Numbered from the stretch's first letter, positions 34,138-44,936 are shown. The stretch is 64,000 nucleotides of DNA from Gammaproteobacteria bacterium (GCA_017302255.1 JAFLDV010000012.1:1-64000), one strand, 5' to 3'. Program-made: numbers and translations. Notes: generated by a model from the sequence alone, not told the origin.

Positions 34138-36660
34138 ATGAGTTATCAGGTATTAGCAAGGAAATGGCGGCCACAGCAATTTGGCCAGCTGGTTGGACAG
34201 GATCATGTGAAGTCTGCATTGACGCATGCCCTGAGCCAAAATCGCTTGCACCATGCTTATTTGTTTACCGGTACTCGTGGCGTTGGTAAAACTACCATCG
34301 CCCGTATATTTGCGAAAAGCTTGAATTGCGAACAAGGCGTCACTGCTACGCCTTGTGGTCAATGTAGCGCTTGTCGAGAAATCGACGCTGGCTTCTTTGT
34401 TGATTTATTAGAAATCGATGCGGCAAGCCGTACCAAAGTTGAAGATACCCGCGATTTACTCGACAACGTGCAATACGCGCCGACTCGCGGTCGCTACAAA
34501 GTCTATCTCATCGATGAAGTGCATATGCTGTCAAAGCACAGTTTTAATGCCTTATTGAAAACTTTGGAAGAACCACCACCACACGTCAAATTCTTGCTGG
34601 CGACTACAGATCCACAAAAGCTGCCAATCACCGTATTGTCGCGTTGTTTGCAATTTAGCTTAAAGGCTTTGACGCAGGCACAAATCAAGCAGCACTTGAG
34701 TTACGTGCTCGCGCAAGAACAAATTCCGGCAGAAGAAGACGCTTTGGCCTTATTAGCTCGTGCGGCCAAAGGCAGTTTGCGCGATTCGCTCAGTTTAACT
34801 GACCAAGCCATTGCGCAAACTGGCGGCCAAATTACGCTAGGACCAGTGCGCGAGATGCTGGGGTATTTGGAACAAAGTTGGGCAGAAATTCTATTACAGT
34901 CAGTGCTTAACCGCGATTTAGCAGCGATGCAGCGCCATCTTTATCAATTGTTGAGTAGTCATCCGCAATGTCAGTCAGTGTTAGATGACATGTTGGCGTT
35001 ATTGCATCTTGCCGCACTGGCGCAGTATCAATTAAATGCAGCTGAGCTTGCACTCACGGAGTCGGCCTTTGTTCGGGCCGTCGCCAAATCACAAAGCCCG
35101 GAGCTTATTCAGCTGTATTACCAACTGCTTTTGTCGGGCAAAAAAGATTTACCTTATGCGCCAGATCCTCGCACTGGTTTAGAAATGGCTCTGTTACGAG
35201 CCATTGCTTTTGTGCCAGCAACCTCAGCGAGCGTGGATAATCCGGTGCCAAGTGCACGCGCTGCTGCGCTGACTGCAGCCGGTATCCCGTCAGAGCCGGC
35301 TGCTGTGCAGTCAACAGTTGTGCCTGCTGCACCTTTACAAAGCAGCACAACAACGCACAATGGAGCTTCGCAAAATCCGCTAAACCAAGCGCCAGCGCAG
35401 TACGCCGAGGCGCATGAATACAACGCTCAGGCGCAAGAACACAACGCTCAGCCGCAAGAACACTACGCTCAGGCGCATGAACATGCTGCGATTGAGCCTG
35501 CCCATGCTGAGGCGTTCTCGACGGCGCCGATCGCGTCGCAGCATAGCTCGCCACACCAAGAATCAGCACCAGCAGTGAGTAGCGAACCGGTCATAGACCC
35601 AGTCACTGCCAGTATTATGGCGCGGCGGGGCTTGTTACCTTCCGGAGAATCAGCCGGTGGAAAAAAGCCTGAGCGCCAGCAGGCGCCAGTTACACCGCAA
35701 GCGGCGCCAATAGTTTCTTTACCGACACGAGCTCCTGCGGTTGCGCCAATAGTCGCGCCTGTAGTTACAACGTCAGCTCCTGCGGTGGCGGCCGTGGTAA
35801 CTTCAGTTGCAAAGCCTTTAACGGTTGCGCCATCGCCGATAAATCCGCTGGATATTCCGCCATGGCAAGATCAGCCGATAGTCACTGCACCGGAAGTAAC
35901 TGAAGCAGATTCCGCACTTGCGGAAGAACCGGAAACGTTCGAGCCAGAAGTCATTTCGCGAGCTGCTAATCTAGGTGTGCCTTTTGTTGCGCATGATGAC
36001 AGTGAGCTTGAGGAATTATCTGAAGAATCGCCAGATAGTGCTGCAGAGCAATTTGCCGCTGATGCGACTTGGCAAGTTAGTCAAAACTTTGATACTGCGC
36101 CAACAACAGCGGATTCGAGCCAAGCTCAGCCGATCCGTCATGCGTTATTAGACAGCGTACCAGTGCAAATCGATACCGACTTTGCCAGTGAACAAGTATT
36201 GGCACCAGCGGTGATTGTTGATGCCGGACCTTTGTATTTTGACGGGGTGATTGATCAAGGCAATTTTGCGCTTCGGGCTAGTAGTCAGGTTGATGCTTGG
36301 GCCGCCAGAATTGATAGCTTGAAAATTGGTGGCTTGATGCGATTGTTTTTGTTGCACAGTGTTGCCGATTTGCAGGGCGAATCATTAAGTTTGACGGTCG
36401 CGGCGTCGCAGCGACATTTGGATTCAGAACGCAATAGAGCCCAGCTCAAACAAGTACTCAGCGAGTCATTTGGCGTCGAGTTAGCCGTCGATATTCAGTT
36501 TGTCGACGAAGTGCCGCAGAGTCCACAGGCACTGCAATTACGTATAGATCAAGCAAGAAGAGTTTATGTTGAGCAAGTGCTGCGCCATGATCCATTAGTG
36601 CTCCAGTTGCAACAGCATTTTGCTGCCGAGTGGCAGGCTGATAGTTTAAGTGTGAATTAA
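34138..36660 (+). CDS. dnaX: DNA polymerase III subunits tau/gamma
   Basis: Clamp-loader ATPase, 840 residues, longer than E. coli tau (643). N-terminal AAA+ module: SYQVLARKWRPQQFGQLVGQDHV, Walker A FTGTRGVGKTTIARIF, a zinc module (CEQG, CGQCSAC), Walker B YLIDEVHML and the SRC motif LSRCLQF. Domain III ends near 370. Then follows an unusually long Ala/Pro/Gln/Glu-rich linker (~380-660) with short AQEHNAQPQEHYAQ-like repeats, before the tau-specific C-terminal domain that binds alpha and DnaB. I start at ATG 34138 after AAAGG. A -1 frameshift signal near codon 509 should make gamma. Confidence 0.95.
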   Translation: MSYQVLARKWRPQQFGQLVGQDHVKSALTHALSQNRLHHAYLFTGTRGVGKTTIARIFAKSLNCEQGVTATPCGQCSACREIDAGFFVDLLEIDAASRTKVEDTRDLLDNVQYAPTRGRYKVYLIDEVHMLSKHSFNALLKTLEEPPPHVKFLLATTDPQKLPITVLSRCLQFSLKALTQAQIKQHLSYVLAQEQIPAEEDALALLARAAKGSLRDSLSLTDQAIAQTGGQITLGPVREMLGYLEQSWAEILLQSVLNRDLAAMQRHLYQLLSSHPQCQSVLDDMLALLHLAALAQYQLNAAELALTESAFVRAVAKSQSPELIQLYYQLLLSGKKDLPYAPDPRTGLEMALLRAIAFVPATSASVDNPVPSARAAALTAAGIPSEPAAVQSTVVPAAPLQSSTTTHNGASQNPLNQAPAQYAEAHEYNAQAQEHNAQPQEHYAQAHEHAAIEPAHAEAFSTAPIASQHSSPHQESAPAVSSEPVIDPVTASIMARRGLLPSGESAGGKKPERQQAPVTPQAAPIVSLPTRAPAVAPIVAPVVTTSAPAVAAVVTSVAKPLTVAPSPINPLDIPPWQDQPIVTAPEVTEADSALAEEPETFEPEVISRAANLGVPFVAHDDSELEELSEESPDSAAEQFAADATWQVSQNFDTAPTTADSSQAQPIRHALLDSVPVQIDTDFASEQVLAPAVIVDAGPLYFDGVIDQGNFALRASSQVDAWAARIDSLKIGGLMRLFLLHSVADLQGESLSLTVAASQRHLDSERNRAQLKQVLSESFGVELAVDIQFVDEVPQSPQALQLRIDQARRVYVEQVLRHDPLVLQLQQHFAAEWQADSLSVN
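35644..35686 (+). promoter_or_regulatory. Programmed -1 ribosomal frameshift signal in dnaX
   Basis: Slippery heptamer A-AAA-AAG at 35661-35667, in the correct phase (GGA AAA AAG). A Shine-Dalgarno-like GGAG lies 13 bases upstream (35644-35647). Five bases after the heptamer is a hairpin GCGCC-AGCA-GGCGC (35673-35686). After a -1 slip the ribosome reads GCC and then TGA (35670-35672), giving gamma of about 511 residues. The arrangement copies that of E. coli dnaX. Confidence 0.85.
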
Positions 36661-36765
36661 AACGCGCCCCTGCAGCAAAGTGCTAGTTTTGCAGTTGGGT
36701 CGATCTTGTATTTTGGCGGCTTTGTGATTATCGTGTCGCCAACATTTGCAGAGGAAGAATTGATT

Positions 36766-37092
36766 ATGTTTAAAGGTGGCATGGGTAACATCATGAAGCA
36801 GGCGCAAGCCATGCAAGAAAAGATGCAACGCGCGCAGGAAGAAATCGCTAAGTTAGAAGTAACTGGTGAAGCGGGCGCAGGCATGGTCAAAGTCACTATG
36901 CTTGGCAACCATAATGTTCGTCGTGTCAGTATCGATGAAAGCTTGATGCAAGATGACAAAGAAATGCTGGAAGACTTAATTGCAGCGGCGATCAATGACG
37001 CTGTGCGTCGTGTTGAAGCGACTAGCAAAGAAAAAATGGCTGGTGTTGCTGGCGGCATGCAATTGCCTCCTGGCTTTAAGATGCCATTCTAA
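36766..37092 (+). CDS. ybaB: YbaB/EbfC nucleoid-associated protein
   Basis: 108-residue DNA-binding dimer, with the family start [14 protein letters not shown], a long helix of [17 protein letters not shown], then [21 protein letters not shown] and a C-terminal [22 protein letters not shown] end. ATG 36766 is chosen: it matches the family and AGAGGAAG precedes it; the frame extends 20 codons upstream. It sits between dnaX and recR as in most bacteria. Confidence 0.94.
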   Translation: MFKGGMGNIMKQAQAMQEKMQRAQEEIAKLEVTGEAGAGMVKVTMLGNHNVRRVSIDESLMQDDKEMLEDLIAAAINDAVRRVEATSKEKMAGVAGGMQLPPGFKMPF

Positions 37093-37106
37093 GTCGGAGC
37101 GAATTG

Positions 37107-37709
37107 ATGGCCAAACACACGTTTTTAGTGCAGCAACTGATCGACGCCTTGCGGGCACTGCCCTCAGTTGGTCCTAAATCTGCACAGCGGATGGCCTATC
37201 AATTACTCGAACGAAATCGCGAGGCGGGCTTGCAGCTCGCCGATGCCTTGCAGGCAGCGATGAATAAAGTGGGACACTGCCAGCAATGTCGCACCTTTTG
37301 CGAAAGCAATTTATGTGCAGTCTGTAGCCACCCTGTGCGTGCCCAGAGCCCGACACTTTGTGTAGTGGCAAGCGCTGCCGATTTATTTGCCATTGAACAA
37401 ACCGGTTTATTTGGTGGTCGTTATTTTGTGCTGCGCGGACAGTTATCGCCGCTTGATGGCATAGGACCACAGGAACTGGGTCTTGATTTACTGGCGAAAC
37501 AGCTGGCAACCGGTGGGATCCAAGAAGTGATCTTGGCAACAAACCCGACGGTAGAAGGTGAAGCAACCGCGTTTTACCTAGCAGAGCTTTGTAAAAAATA
37601 TCAAATTCAAGTATCACGACTCGCCCAAGGCATGCCTGTTGGCGGTGAGCTTGAATATATTGATGGCAATACCTTGTCACATGCATTTAGTGGCCGTAAG
37701 CCTTTCTAA
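37107..37709 (+). CDS. recR: Recombination mediator RecR
   Basis: Part of RecFOR, loading RecA on gapped DNA. 200 residues: helix-hairpin-helix [21 protein letters not shown], a four-cysteine zinc finger ([16 protein letters not shown]), Toprim [17 protein letters not shown]..., and a Walker-B-like end [19 protein letters not shown]. Start at ATG 37107 (GGAG 8-11 bases before); a TTG lies three bases upstream. 14 bases after ybaB. Confidence 0.95.
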   Translation: MAKHTFLVQQLIDALRALPSVGPKSAQRMAYQLLERNREAGLQLADALQAAMNKVGHCQQCRTFCESNLCAVCSHPVRAQSPTLCVVASAADLFAIEQTGLFGGRYFVLRGQLSPLDGIGPQELGLDLLAKQLATGGIQEVILATNPTVEGEATAFYLAELCKKYQIQVSRLAQGMPVGGELEYIDGNTLSHAFSGRKPF

Positions 37710-37826
37710 TTTCTTCGAAAACCCAACTCCCGTCCATTTAGCTGAGCTTAATTACCAGATTGCTGTGCCAAAGCCGTTATGGCATGTCAGATCTAGTGGT
37801 TTTGCTGACCCTATTTGCCTGTATCT

Positions 37827-37854
37827 CTTGAAATATTCTTGAGCAACCCCATAT
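37827..37854 (+). promoter_or_regulatory. Sigma-32 heat-shock promoter of htpG
   Basis: CTTGAAA at 37827, 13 bases, then CCCCATAT at 37847-37854: an almost perfect match to the RpoH consensus CTTGAAA-N13..15-CCCCATNT. It lies about 115 bases upstream of the htpG start codon. Confidence 0.88.
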
Positions 37855-37967
37855 CTGAGCCAACCCATTTCATCGGTGTGATCTAAGCGTCGACCCTGTG
37901 ATTTCAATGTTGTGTCCGGTTGTGGTGTGAAATTGAGATACCCAATTGGTTTTTAGAGGAGCGAAAA

Positions 37968-39890
37968 ATGACTGAAACAACTCAAAAACAAACGCATGGC
38001 TTTCAAGCCGAAGTCAAACAATTGCTGCAGTTAATGATCCATTCTTTGTACTCGAACAAAGAAATCTTCTTACGTGAACTGGTATCAAATGCCTCAGATG
38101 CTGCGGATAAATTACGCTTTTTAGCTTTATCAGACAGTAGCTTATACGCGAATGACGGCGACTTACATGTGCGCATCAGCTTAGATGAAGCTGCCAAAAC
38201 TATCACCATCAGCGATAACGGTATCGGGATGACGCGTGATGAAGTGATTAGTCATTTAGGGACAATCGCTAAATCAGGCACTAAAGAGTTTTTCTCACAA
38301 TTAAGTGGCGACCAAAGCAAAGATTCTAAGTTAATCGGTCAGTTTGGTGTTGGCTTCTATTCTGCCTTTATTGTTGCCGAAAAAGTCACTGTGCGTACGC
38401 TAAAAGCTGGTCAGCCAGCTGATACAGCTGTCGAGTGGGAATCTGCCGGCGAAGGCGAATATACCCTGACGCCAATCGTGAAAACTAGCCGTGGTACTGA
38501 AATCGTGTTGCACCTGCGTGATGGTGAAACTGAGTTCTTGAGCCAATGGAAAGTTGAAAGCATCGTTACTAAATACTCAGATCATATCTCTATTCCAGTG
38601 CAGATGTGGGAAGAGGGCAGTGCTGAGCGTGAAGAAGATGGCGAGACTATCCCTGCGACTGAAGGTCATTGGAAAGCCGTCAACAAAGCCACAGCGCTGT
38701 GGATGCGTGATAAGTCAGAAGTCACCGAAACTGAATACCAAGAATTCTACAAGCATATTTCGCACGATTGGTCAGAGCCATTAAGCTGGAGCCACAACAA
38801 GGTTGAAGGCAATAGCAACTACACCAGTTTGCTATACGTTCCGAAAAAGGCGCCGTTTGACCTATGGAACCGCGAAGCACGCCACGGCTTAAAACTGTAC
38901 GTGCAACGTGTATTTATCATGGATGACGCTGAGCAATTTATGCCAAGTTATCTGCGTTTTATCAAAGGCGTATTAGATTCAAGCGATCTGCCATTAAACG
39001 TTTCTCGCGAAATATTGCAAGACACTAAAGTGACGCAAAGTCTGCGTAAAGGCTGTACCAGCCGTGTGCTGAAAATGCTGGAAAAAATGGCGAAGGCTGA
39101 AGACTCTGCGGAATATCAAACCTTCTGGAATGAATTTGGCCAAGTGCTAAAAGAAGGTCCGGCGGAAGATCATGCCAATAAAGAAACAATCGCTAAGCTG
39201 TTACGCTTTGCCTCAACAACGCAAGACAGCGAAGAGCAAACAGTTGGTTTAGAAGCCTATGTTAGCCGGATGAAAGAAGGCCAATCGGACATTTACTATT
39301 TGGTTGGTGACAGTTTTGAAGCTGCAAAACACAGCCCGCATTTAGAAGTATTCCGCAAAAAAGGCTTGGAAGTGCTGTTGCTGTCAGATCGTATCGACGA
39401 ATGGTTAATGCAACACTTAACTGAATTCGATGGCAAAAAGCTGCGTTCAGTGGCCAAAGGTGGTTTGGATTTAAGCGGCTTAGATGACGATGAAACCAAA
39501 AAAGCCCAAGAAGAAAGCGAGAAACAATTTGCTGCAGTGGTCGAGCGTTTTAAAGTCGCGTTAGGTGAGCAAGTGAAGGCGGTGAAAGTAAGCCATCGTT
39601 TAACTGATAGTCCTGCTTGTGTGGTCACCGACGAACACGATATGAGTACGCAAATGATCAAACTGATGGAGTCAGTCGGTCAGAAAGTGCCTGAAGTTAA
39701 ACCAATTTTTGAAGTGAATCCTGAGCACAAACTGGTTCGCCATATTGCCGATGTGCAGGATGATGACCGCTTTAAGCAATGGGCAGAAGTGCTATTTGAA
39801 CAAGCGCTACTCGCAGAACGTGGCAGTTTGAAGAACCCAGCCAGTTTTGTTACTCGTTTAAATGCACTATTGTTAGACCTCGCGAAATAG
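37968..39890 (+). CDS. htpG: Molecular chaperone HtpG (Hsp90)
   Basis: Bacterial Hsp90, 640 residues. The GHKL ATPase domain is at the N-terminus: [33 protein letters not shown], then [15 protein letters not shown] and [14 protein letters not shown] (nucleotide lid). Middle-domain [21 protein letters not shown] with the catalytic Arg is present, and the C-terminal dimer domain follows. ATG 37968 is preceded by AGAGGAG; the frame extends to 37920 without support. Preceded by a sigma-32 promoter and followed by a terminator, so it is a single heat-shock unit. Confidence 0.97.
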   Translation: MTETTQKQTHGFQAEVKQLLQLMIHSLYSNKEIFLRELVSNASDAADKLRFLALSDSSLYANDGDLHVRISLDEAAKTITISDNGIGMTRDEVISHLGTIAKSGTKEFFSQLSGDQSKDSKLIGQFGVGFYSAFIVAEKVTVRTLKAGQPADTAVEWESAGEGEYTLTPIVKTSRGTEIVLHLRDGETEFLSQWKVESIVTKYSDHISIPVQMWEEGSAEREEDGETIPATEGHWKAVNKATALWMRDKSEVTETEYQEFYKHISHDWSEPLSWSHNKVEGNSNYTSLLYVPKKAPFDLWNREARHGLKLYVQRVFIMDDAEQFMPSYLRFIKGVLDSSDLPLNVSREILQDTKVTQSLRKGCTSRVLKMLEKMAKAEDSAEYQTFWNEFGQVLKEGPAEDHANKETIAKLLRFASTTQDSEEQTVGLEAYVSRMKEGQSDIYYLVGDSFEAAKHSPHLEVFRKKGLEVLLLSDRIDEWLMQHLTEFDGKKLRSVAKGGLDLSGLDDDETKKAQEESEKQFAAVVERFKVALGEQVKAVKVSHRLTDSPACVVTDEHDMSTQMIKLMESVGQKVPEVKPIFEVNPEHKLVRHIADVQDDDRFKQWAEVLFEQALLAERGSLKNPASFVTRLNALLLDLAK

Positions 39891-39953
39891 CATTTTCGCT
39901 AAATTAAGGGTTTGACTGATCATGAGTCGGTGTACTGGCTCATGAATCTCTAG

Positions 39954-39994
39954 AAGGCTATATGTCCATTATTGGGTGTTATAGCCTTTTTTTA
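39954..39994 (+). terminator. Terminator after htpG
   Basis: AAGGCTAT and ATAGCCTT separated by 19 bases, followed by TTTTTAT. The loop is long but the stem and T tract are clear. Confidence 0.75.
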
Positions 39995-41056
<1,062 letters not shown>

Positions 41057-41072
41057 GCATTTGCCCGCTGAC

Positions 41073-41096
41073 AAGCCCACTTCGGTGGGCTTTTTT
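41073..41096 (+). terminator. Terminator after adk
   Basis: AAGCCCAC-TTCG-GTGGGCTT followed by TTTT: an 8-base-pair stem with a stable UUCG-type tetraloop. Confidence 0.93.
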
Positions 41097-41273
41097 CTGA
41101 CCAAAATTTGTTGATTCGCCCATGTCGTTGCGCCAAACACTGTGAAAATGCCATTCAATTGGCAATAGTTCGCTGTTTGTGCACGCAAAATGCCAGATGC
41201 AAATCGCGTCTTTTGCTTATCACATGATAGACTCGACATCGTTTAAATTTCTCCACAAGGATGCATCTTGCCA

Positions 41274-42278
41274 ATGTCAGCTTCGCCGTTAGAACTTCCA
41301 TTGTCCAAATACGCAGTGGTCCTAGTGAATCTAGGTACGCCTGATGAACCCACAGTGCCGGCGGTACAACGTTATCTTAAGCAGTTTTTATCTGACCAAC
41401 GTGTGGTCGATTATCCTGCAATATTGTGGCAATGCATTTTGCGCGGGATCATTTTGCCGTTTCGCGGACGTCGGGTCGCTAAGTTGTATCAATCAATCTG
41501 GTGGGAAGGCGGTTCGCCGCTCAGAGTGATCACCGAACGGCAAACTGCAGCGCTTGGTAAGGCTTTAGAGCTCTCGGATTATCCGGTACAAGTGCGTCAT
41601 GCCATGACTTACGGAAATCCGTCTATTGCCAGTGTGTTTGATGATCTGCGCCAGCAAGGCGTTGAGCGTATCGTGGTGATCCCGCTCTATCCGCAATACT
41701 CTGCAACCACCACGGCTGCTATCTCAGATCAAATTGGTCAGTATTTAGCAGGCTGCCGTGACATGCCGGAGATCCGGATGCAGAAGAATTATCATCATAC
41801 CGCCATTTATCGCAAAGGCTTAGCGGGATCAGTGAAAGCTTTTTGGCAGTTAAATGGTCGAGCTGATGCCTTGTTATTGTCTTTCCATGGCATTCCGGAG
41901 CGTTTTGTTCGTTTGGGCGATCCATATGAGCGGCATTGCCGGGAGACAGCCGCCAATCTTGCTGCGGATCTAGGTCTTACTCCAGACCAAGTCTTAGTGA
42001 GTTTCCAATCAAGGGTTGGGAAAGAGCAGTGGTTACAGCCTTATACCGATGAGTTACTTAAACAATTACCAGAGCGTGGTATCAAGAAATTGCAGGTTTT
42101 ATGCCCCGCATTCGCATCGGATTGTTTAGAAACCCTAGAAGAAATTGCCGTCGAAAATAAAGAAGTGTTTTTACACGCTGGCGGTGAAACTTATGAATAT
42201 ATTCCTGCACTGAATGCGGTGCCTTGTCATATTCGGGTATTCAAGCAATTGGTTGCACAACAATTACAAGGGTGGTGA
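41274..42278 (+). CDS. hemH: Ferrochelatase
   Basis: Inserts Fe2+ into protoporphyrin IX, last step of haem synthesis. About 334 residues. Conserved blocks: VVLVNLGTPDEPTVPAVQRYLKQFLSD, WWEGGSPLRVI, IPLYPQYSATTTAA, the catalytic His in LLLSFHGIPERFV, and SFQSRVGKEQWLQPYTDE with PAFASDCLETLEEI. The start is either TTG 41268 (AAGGA six bases upstream) or ATG 41274; I give the ATG. Peripheral inner-membrane enzyme. Confidence 0.95.
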   Translation: MSASPLELPLSKYAVVLVNLGTPDEPTVPAVQRYLKQFLSDQRVVDYPAILWQCILRGIILPFRGRRVAKLYQSIWWEGGSPLRVITERQTAALGKALELSDYPVQVRHAMTYGNPSIASVFDDLRQQGVERIVVIPLYPQYSATTTAAISDQIGQYLAGCRDMPEIRMQKNYHHTAIYRKGLAGSVKAFWQLNGRADALLLSFHGIPERFVRLGDPYERHCRETAANLAADLGLTPDQVLVSFQSRVGKEQWLQPYTDELLKQLPERGIKKLQVLCPAFASDCLETLEEIAVENKEVFLHAGGETYEYIPALNAVPCHIRVFKQLVAQQLQGW

Positions 42279-42283
42279 GAGAT

Positions 42284-42670
42284 ATGAATACACAAGTAAC
42301 TGGCTTTTATGCGGCGCTGCTGGCAATTTTCTATGTTGTACTGGCGTTTGCGGTTGTGCGTCAGCGGATGAAACTTCGCGTGGGGTTAGGGGATGGCCAA
42401 CAGCCAAGTTTGATTAAAGCTATCCGCATCCACGGCAATTTCGCGGAGTATGTCCCATTTGCGTTGCTCCTACTGTTATTGCTTGAGCAAAAAGCTGGAT
42501 TGAGCTGGCAATTGCACTTAATTGGCGGCTTGATTTTGGGTGGTCGGATATTGCATGCCTTAGGATTGATGAAATCTGCCGGCACTTCACCATGGCGTTT
42601 CTTAGGCATGGTTAGCACCTTTACCGCCTTATTAGTCAGCGCTGGTCTGTTATTGTGGCAATCAGTGTAG
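42284..42670 (+). CDS. MAPEG family membrane protein
   Basis: 128 residues with four hydrophobic helices. The family motif is KAIRIHGNFAEYVPFALLLLLLLE (residues ~45-68; Arg-x-x-x-N-x-x-E pattern), typical of bacterial MAPEG proteins related to microsomal glutathione transferases. Enzymatic activity is not predictable. ATG 42284 begins five bases after hemH; the end overlaps the next gene by 16 bases, so hemH-MAPEG-hydrolase probably share a transcript. Confidence 0.9.
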   Translation: MNTQVTGFYAALLAIFYVVLAFAVVRQRMKLRVGLGDGQQPSLIKAIRIHGNFAEYVPFALLLLLLLEQKAGLSWQLHLIGGLILGGRILHALGLMKSAGTSPWRFLGMVSTFTALLVSAGLLLWQSV

Positions 42671-43452
42671 TTGGCAGCGGCAAACCGGTTCTATTACTGC
42701 ATAGTTCGATGTCGAGCCATCGGCAATGGCAGCCATTAGTCGCCGAGTTGCGTCAGGATCATCTTTGTATAGTGCCGGATCTGCAAGGTTATGGGGTTCC
42801 AGCCAGCAAAGTATTAGGTAACTTTGCCACGCGGGATTACCAAATGGCAGACGAAGCCGCTCTGGTGATTGACGCGATTGCCGAACTGCAGCTTGATGAG
42901 CCTCTCAGTATTGTTGGGCATTCTTTTGGTGGTGCTTTAGCGCTGCATTTAGCAATGACCAAACCTTTTGCTATCAAAGAATTAGTGCTGTTTGAGCCTG
43001 TTGCTTTTCATCTTTTAAAAACCAACGGGCTGCCGCAATGCCAAGAATTGCTCGCGGAAGTGCAAGCTTTGGCCGAGCAGCTGCCTAAGCTTGATAATCT
43101 GGACGCCGCCAGGGTGTTTATTGATTATTGGCAATTTGATGGATTTTTCAGTGGTTTACCGCTGCGGATGCAGCAAAACTTGGCTGAACAAGTGTCGAAA
43201 GTAACCCTCGATTTTCAAGCGCTCATTGGCGAGCCTTTGCTATTAGCGGACTATCAGCGTCTTAACCTGCCATTGTTATTGCTTAGTGGTAGTAAAAGTC
43301 GACGCTCTGCGCAAAGAATTAGCGAGCTGCTGCACCAGACCATTAAAGCAAGTGAATTGAGGCTAGTCGCAACAGGCCACATGGGGCCTGTTACTGATCC
43401 GGCATTAGTTAATTCAGAAATCTGCAGCTTTTTGCGACGTGGCATGGCATAA
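42655..43452 (+). CDS. Alpha/beta hydrolase
   Basis: 265 residues with GTG start inside the end of the MAPEG gene. Oxyanion turn LLLHSSMSSHRQWQPLV, nucleophile elbow SIVGHSFGGALALHLA (catalytic Ser), acid in the LLLSGSKSRRSAQRISELL region (not certain) and a C-terminal His in ATGHMGPVTDP. Esterase/lipase-like; substrate unknown. The start is uncertain since the oxyanion strand is very near the N-terminus, giving a slightly short front. Confidence 0.87.
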   Translation: MAISVVGSGKPVLLLHSSMSSHRQWQPLVAELRQDHLCIVPDLQGYGVPASKVLGNFATRDYQMADEAALVIDAIAELQLDEPLSIVGHSFGGALALHLAMTKPFAIKELVLFEPVAFHLLKTNGLPQCQELLAEVQALAEQLPKLDNLDAARVFIDYWQFDGFFSGLPLRMQQNLAEQVSKVTLDFQALIGEPLLLADYQRLNLPLLLLSGSKSRRSAQRISELLHQTIKASELRLVATGHMGPVTDPALVNSEICSFLRRGMA

Positions 43453-43499
43453 GCCATGGCGTCGACTGAGTGGTTAATTTAGCGGTTAAATCAGTGGTT

Positions 43500-43525
43500 G
43501 GCTTCGTCACGCGATGGACGAAGCC
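43500..43525. terminator. Hairpin between convergent hydrolase and ibpA genes
   Basis: GGCTTCGTC - 8 bases - GACGAAGCC, a 9-base-pair stem between two convergent genes. There is no good T tract on either side, so termination is only inferred from position. Confidence 0.45.
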
Positions 43526-43542
43526 CAAAGGTACACCAGCAA

Positions 43543-44040
43543 TTATTGCATCGCAGCAGCTTTAGTTCCCAACTCAGCAGGTTGAGCTGCCGCTTGCTCT
43601 AGCAGATTGTGCTGCCGAGTCCCTTCGCTGATGCTGATTTTTCGTGGCTTTAACGCTTCTGGTACTTCACGGACTAATTCAATGTGCAGTAAGCCATGCT
43701 CTGCGGTGGCACCAGTGACTTTGATGTAGTCAGATAACTGAAATTTCCGTTCAAAATTACGCTCGGCGATGCCTTGATGCAGAAACTTCCGACCTTCGGT
43801 TTTTTGTGCTTTTTGCCCACGCACCAATAAGGTGTTGTGTTCGGTTTCAATCGAAAGTTCATTTAAATCAAAACCAGCAATAGCCATGGTGATCCGGTAC
43901 TGATCTTCGCCGGTGACTTCGATGTTATAAGGTGGATACGCAGGTTGTTTTTCATTGCGAGCAGCTGCATCCATCAGGTTTGCCAGATGATCAAAACCAA
44001 TTAATGAACGGTAGAATGGAGAGAAGTCGATAGTCGTCAT
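43543..44040 (-). CDS. ibpA: Small heat-shock protein IbpA-type (Hsp20)
   Basis: Holdase that binds aggregating proteins. 165 residues: N-terminal FSPFYRSLIGFDHLANLMDAA as in IbpA, alpha-crystallin domain YPPYNIEVTGEDQYRITMAIAGF through GIAERNFERKFQLSDYIKVTGA and GLLHIELVREVPEALKPRKISI. The C-terminal tail (~25 residues after PRKISI) is longer than in E. coli and Ala/Gln-rich. A sigma-32 promoter lies about 100 bases upstream. Confidence 0.93.
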   Translation of the reverse strand: MTTIDFSPFYRSLIGFDHLANLMDAAARNEKQPAYPPYNIEVTGEDQYRITMAIAGFDLNELSIETEHNTLLVRGQKAQKTEGRKFLHQGIAERNFERKFQLSDYIKVTGATAEHGLLHIELVREVPEALKPRKISISEGTRQHNLLEQAAAQPAELGTKAAAMQ

Positions 44041-44139
44041 AATAAATTCCTATTTATAGCAAATTCAAAGGGTTGGACTGTTCTTTTGAACCAGTCAGTG
44101 CCAGCGAAACCCGCGTTGGGCGTTTCGCTGTTACTGATT

Positions 44140-44167
44140 AAATAGGGTTGAACTTTTACTTTTCAAG
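44140..44167 (-). promoter_or_regulatory. Sigma-32 promoter of ibpA
   Basis: On the minus strand CTTGAAA, 13 bases, CCCTATTT, versus the RpoH consensus CTTGAAA-N13..15-CCCCATNT (one mismatch in the -10). The 100-base leader that follows could hold an RNA thermometer as in other ibp genes, which I could not fold. Confidence 0.78.
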
Positions 44168-44184
44168 CGTGAATTTTAAAGATT

Positions 44185-44787
44185 TTAAGATTTTTTTGCC
44201 GCTGTTTGTTTCAGCATGCCAAGAGCCGTGGTGTAGTCAGGCTCTTGCGACAACACTGGGACTAATTGTTGGTAAACCAGTTTGCCAGTGCGATCAACGA
44301 TAAGTACCGCTCTGGTTAGAATTCCCATATCTTTGATCCGTAAACCATAATTACTACCAAAGTCCCCCCAGACAGCATCGGATAACACTAATAATTTGTC
44401 GACTTGTTCCTTTTGGCAAAAGCGTTTTTGCGCAAATGGTAAATCGGTAGAGATGGTTAGCAACACCACATTTTCCGGCAAGCTGGTCACTTGCTCATTG
44501 AATTTCTTGGTTTGAATAGAGCAAACGCCGGTATCTAAACTTGGCACTACGCTAATTAGGACGGTCTTGCCTAAAAAATCACTCAGCTTCACAGGCTTAA
44601 AACTAGCATCAGCAACTTTAAAATCTGGGGCCAGCGCATTGATGCTCACTGGCGTCCCTTGAAATTCAAGGACTCGGTCGCCTGCTTTAACTTCAGAGCG
44701 ATGCACCGGCAGTGATGAGGTTAAATCAACAGCACTTACCGATGAGGCAGTTGCTAGCAACATTAACGCAAGCAAGTTTTTTTTCAT
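44185..44787 (-). CDS. tpx: Exported thiol peroxidase (Tpx-like peroxiredoxin)
   Basis: 200-residue atypical two-cysteine peroxiredoxin. The peroxidatic Cys is C89 in VVPSLDTGVC (family PSLDTxVC) and the resolving Cys C124 in KRFCQKE, spaced as in Tpx. Unlike E. coli Tpx, it has an N-terminal extension MKKNLLALMLLATASSVSA that reads as a cleavable signal peptide, so the protein is probably periplasmic. It reduces hydroperoxides, with an unknown periplasmic reductant. Divergent from the response-regulator gene. Confidence 0.9.
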   Translation of the reverse strand: MKKNLLALMLLATASSVSAVDLTSSLPVHRSEVKAGDRVLEFQGTPVSINALAPDFKVADASFKPVKLSDFLGKTVLISVVPSLDTGVCSIQTKKFNEQVTSLPENVVLLTISTDLPFAQKRFCQKEQVDKLLVLSDAVWGDFGSNYGLRIKDMGILTRAVLIVDRTGKLVYQQLVPVLSQEPDYTTALGMLKQTAAKKS

Positions 44788-44936
44788 GGTCGATTGTTCC
44801 TTATTAATTGAAAAACTTAAGCCAATACAGCCACTAACTGTGAAAAATAATTATGTGTTTTAGTCGCAGCAATTATTCGCATATTGTGCAGTCAGGCGCT
44901 ACACTGGACTATAACACTAAGTGAAGCGAGTTCTAA

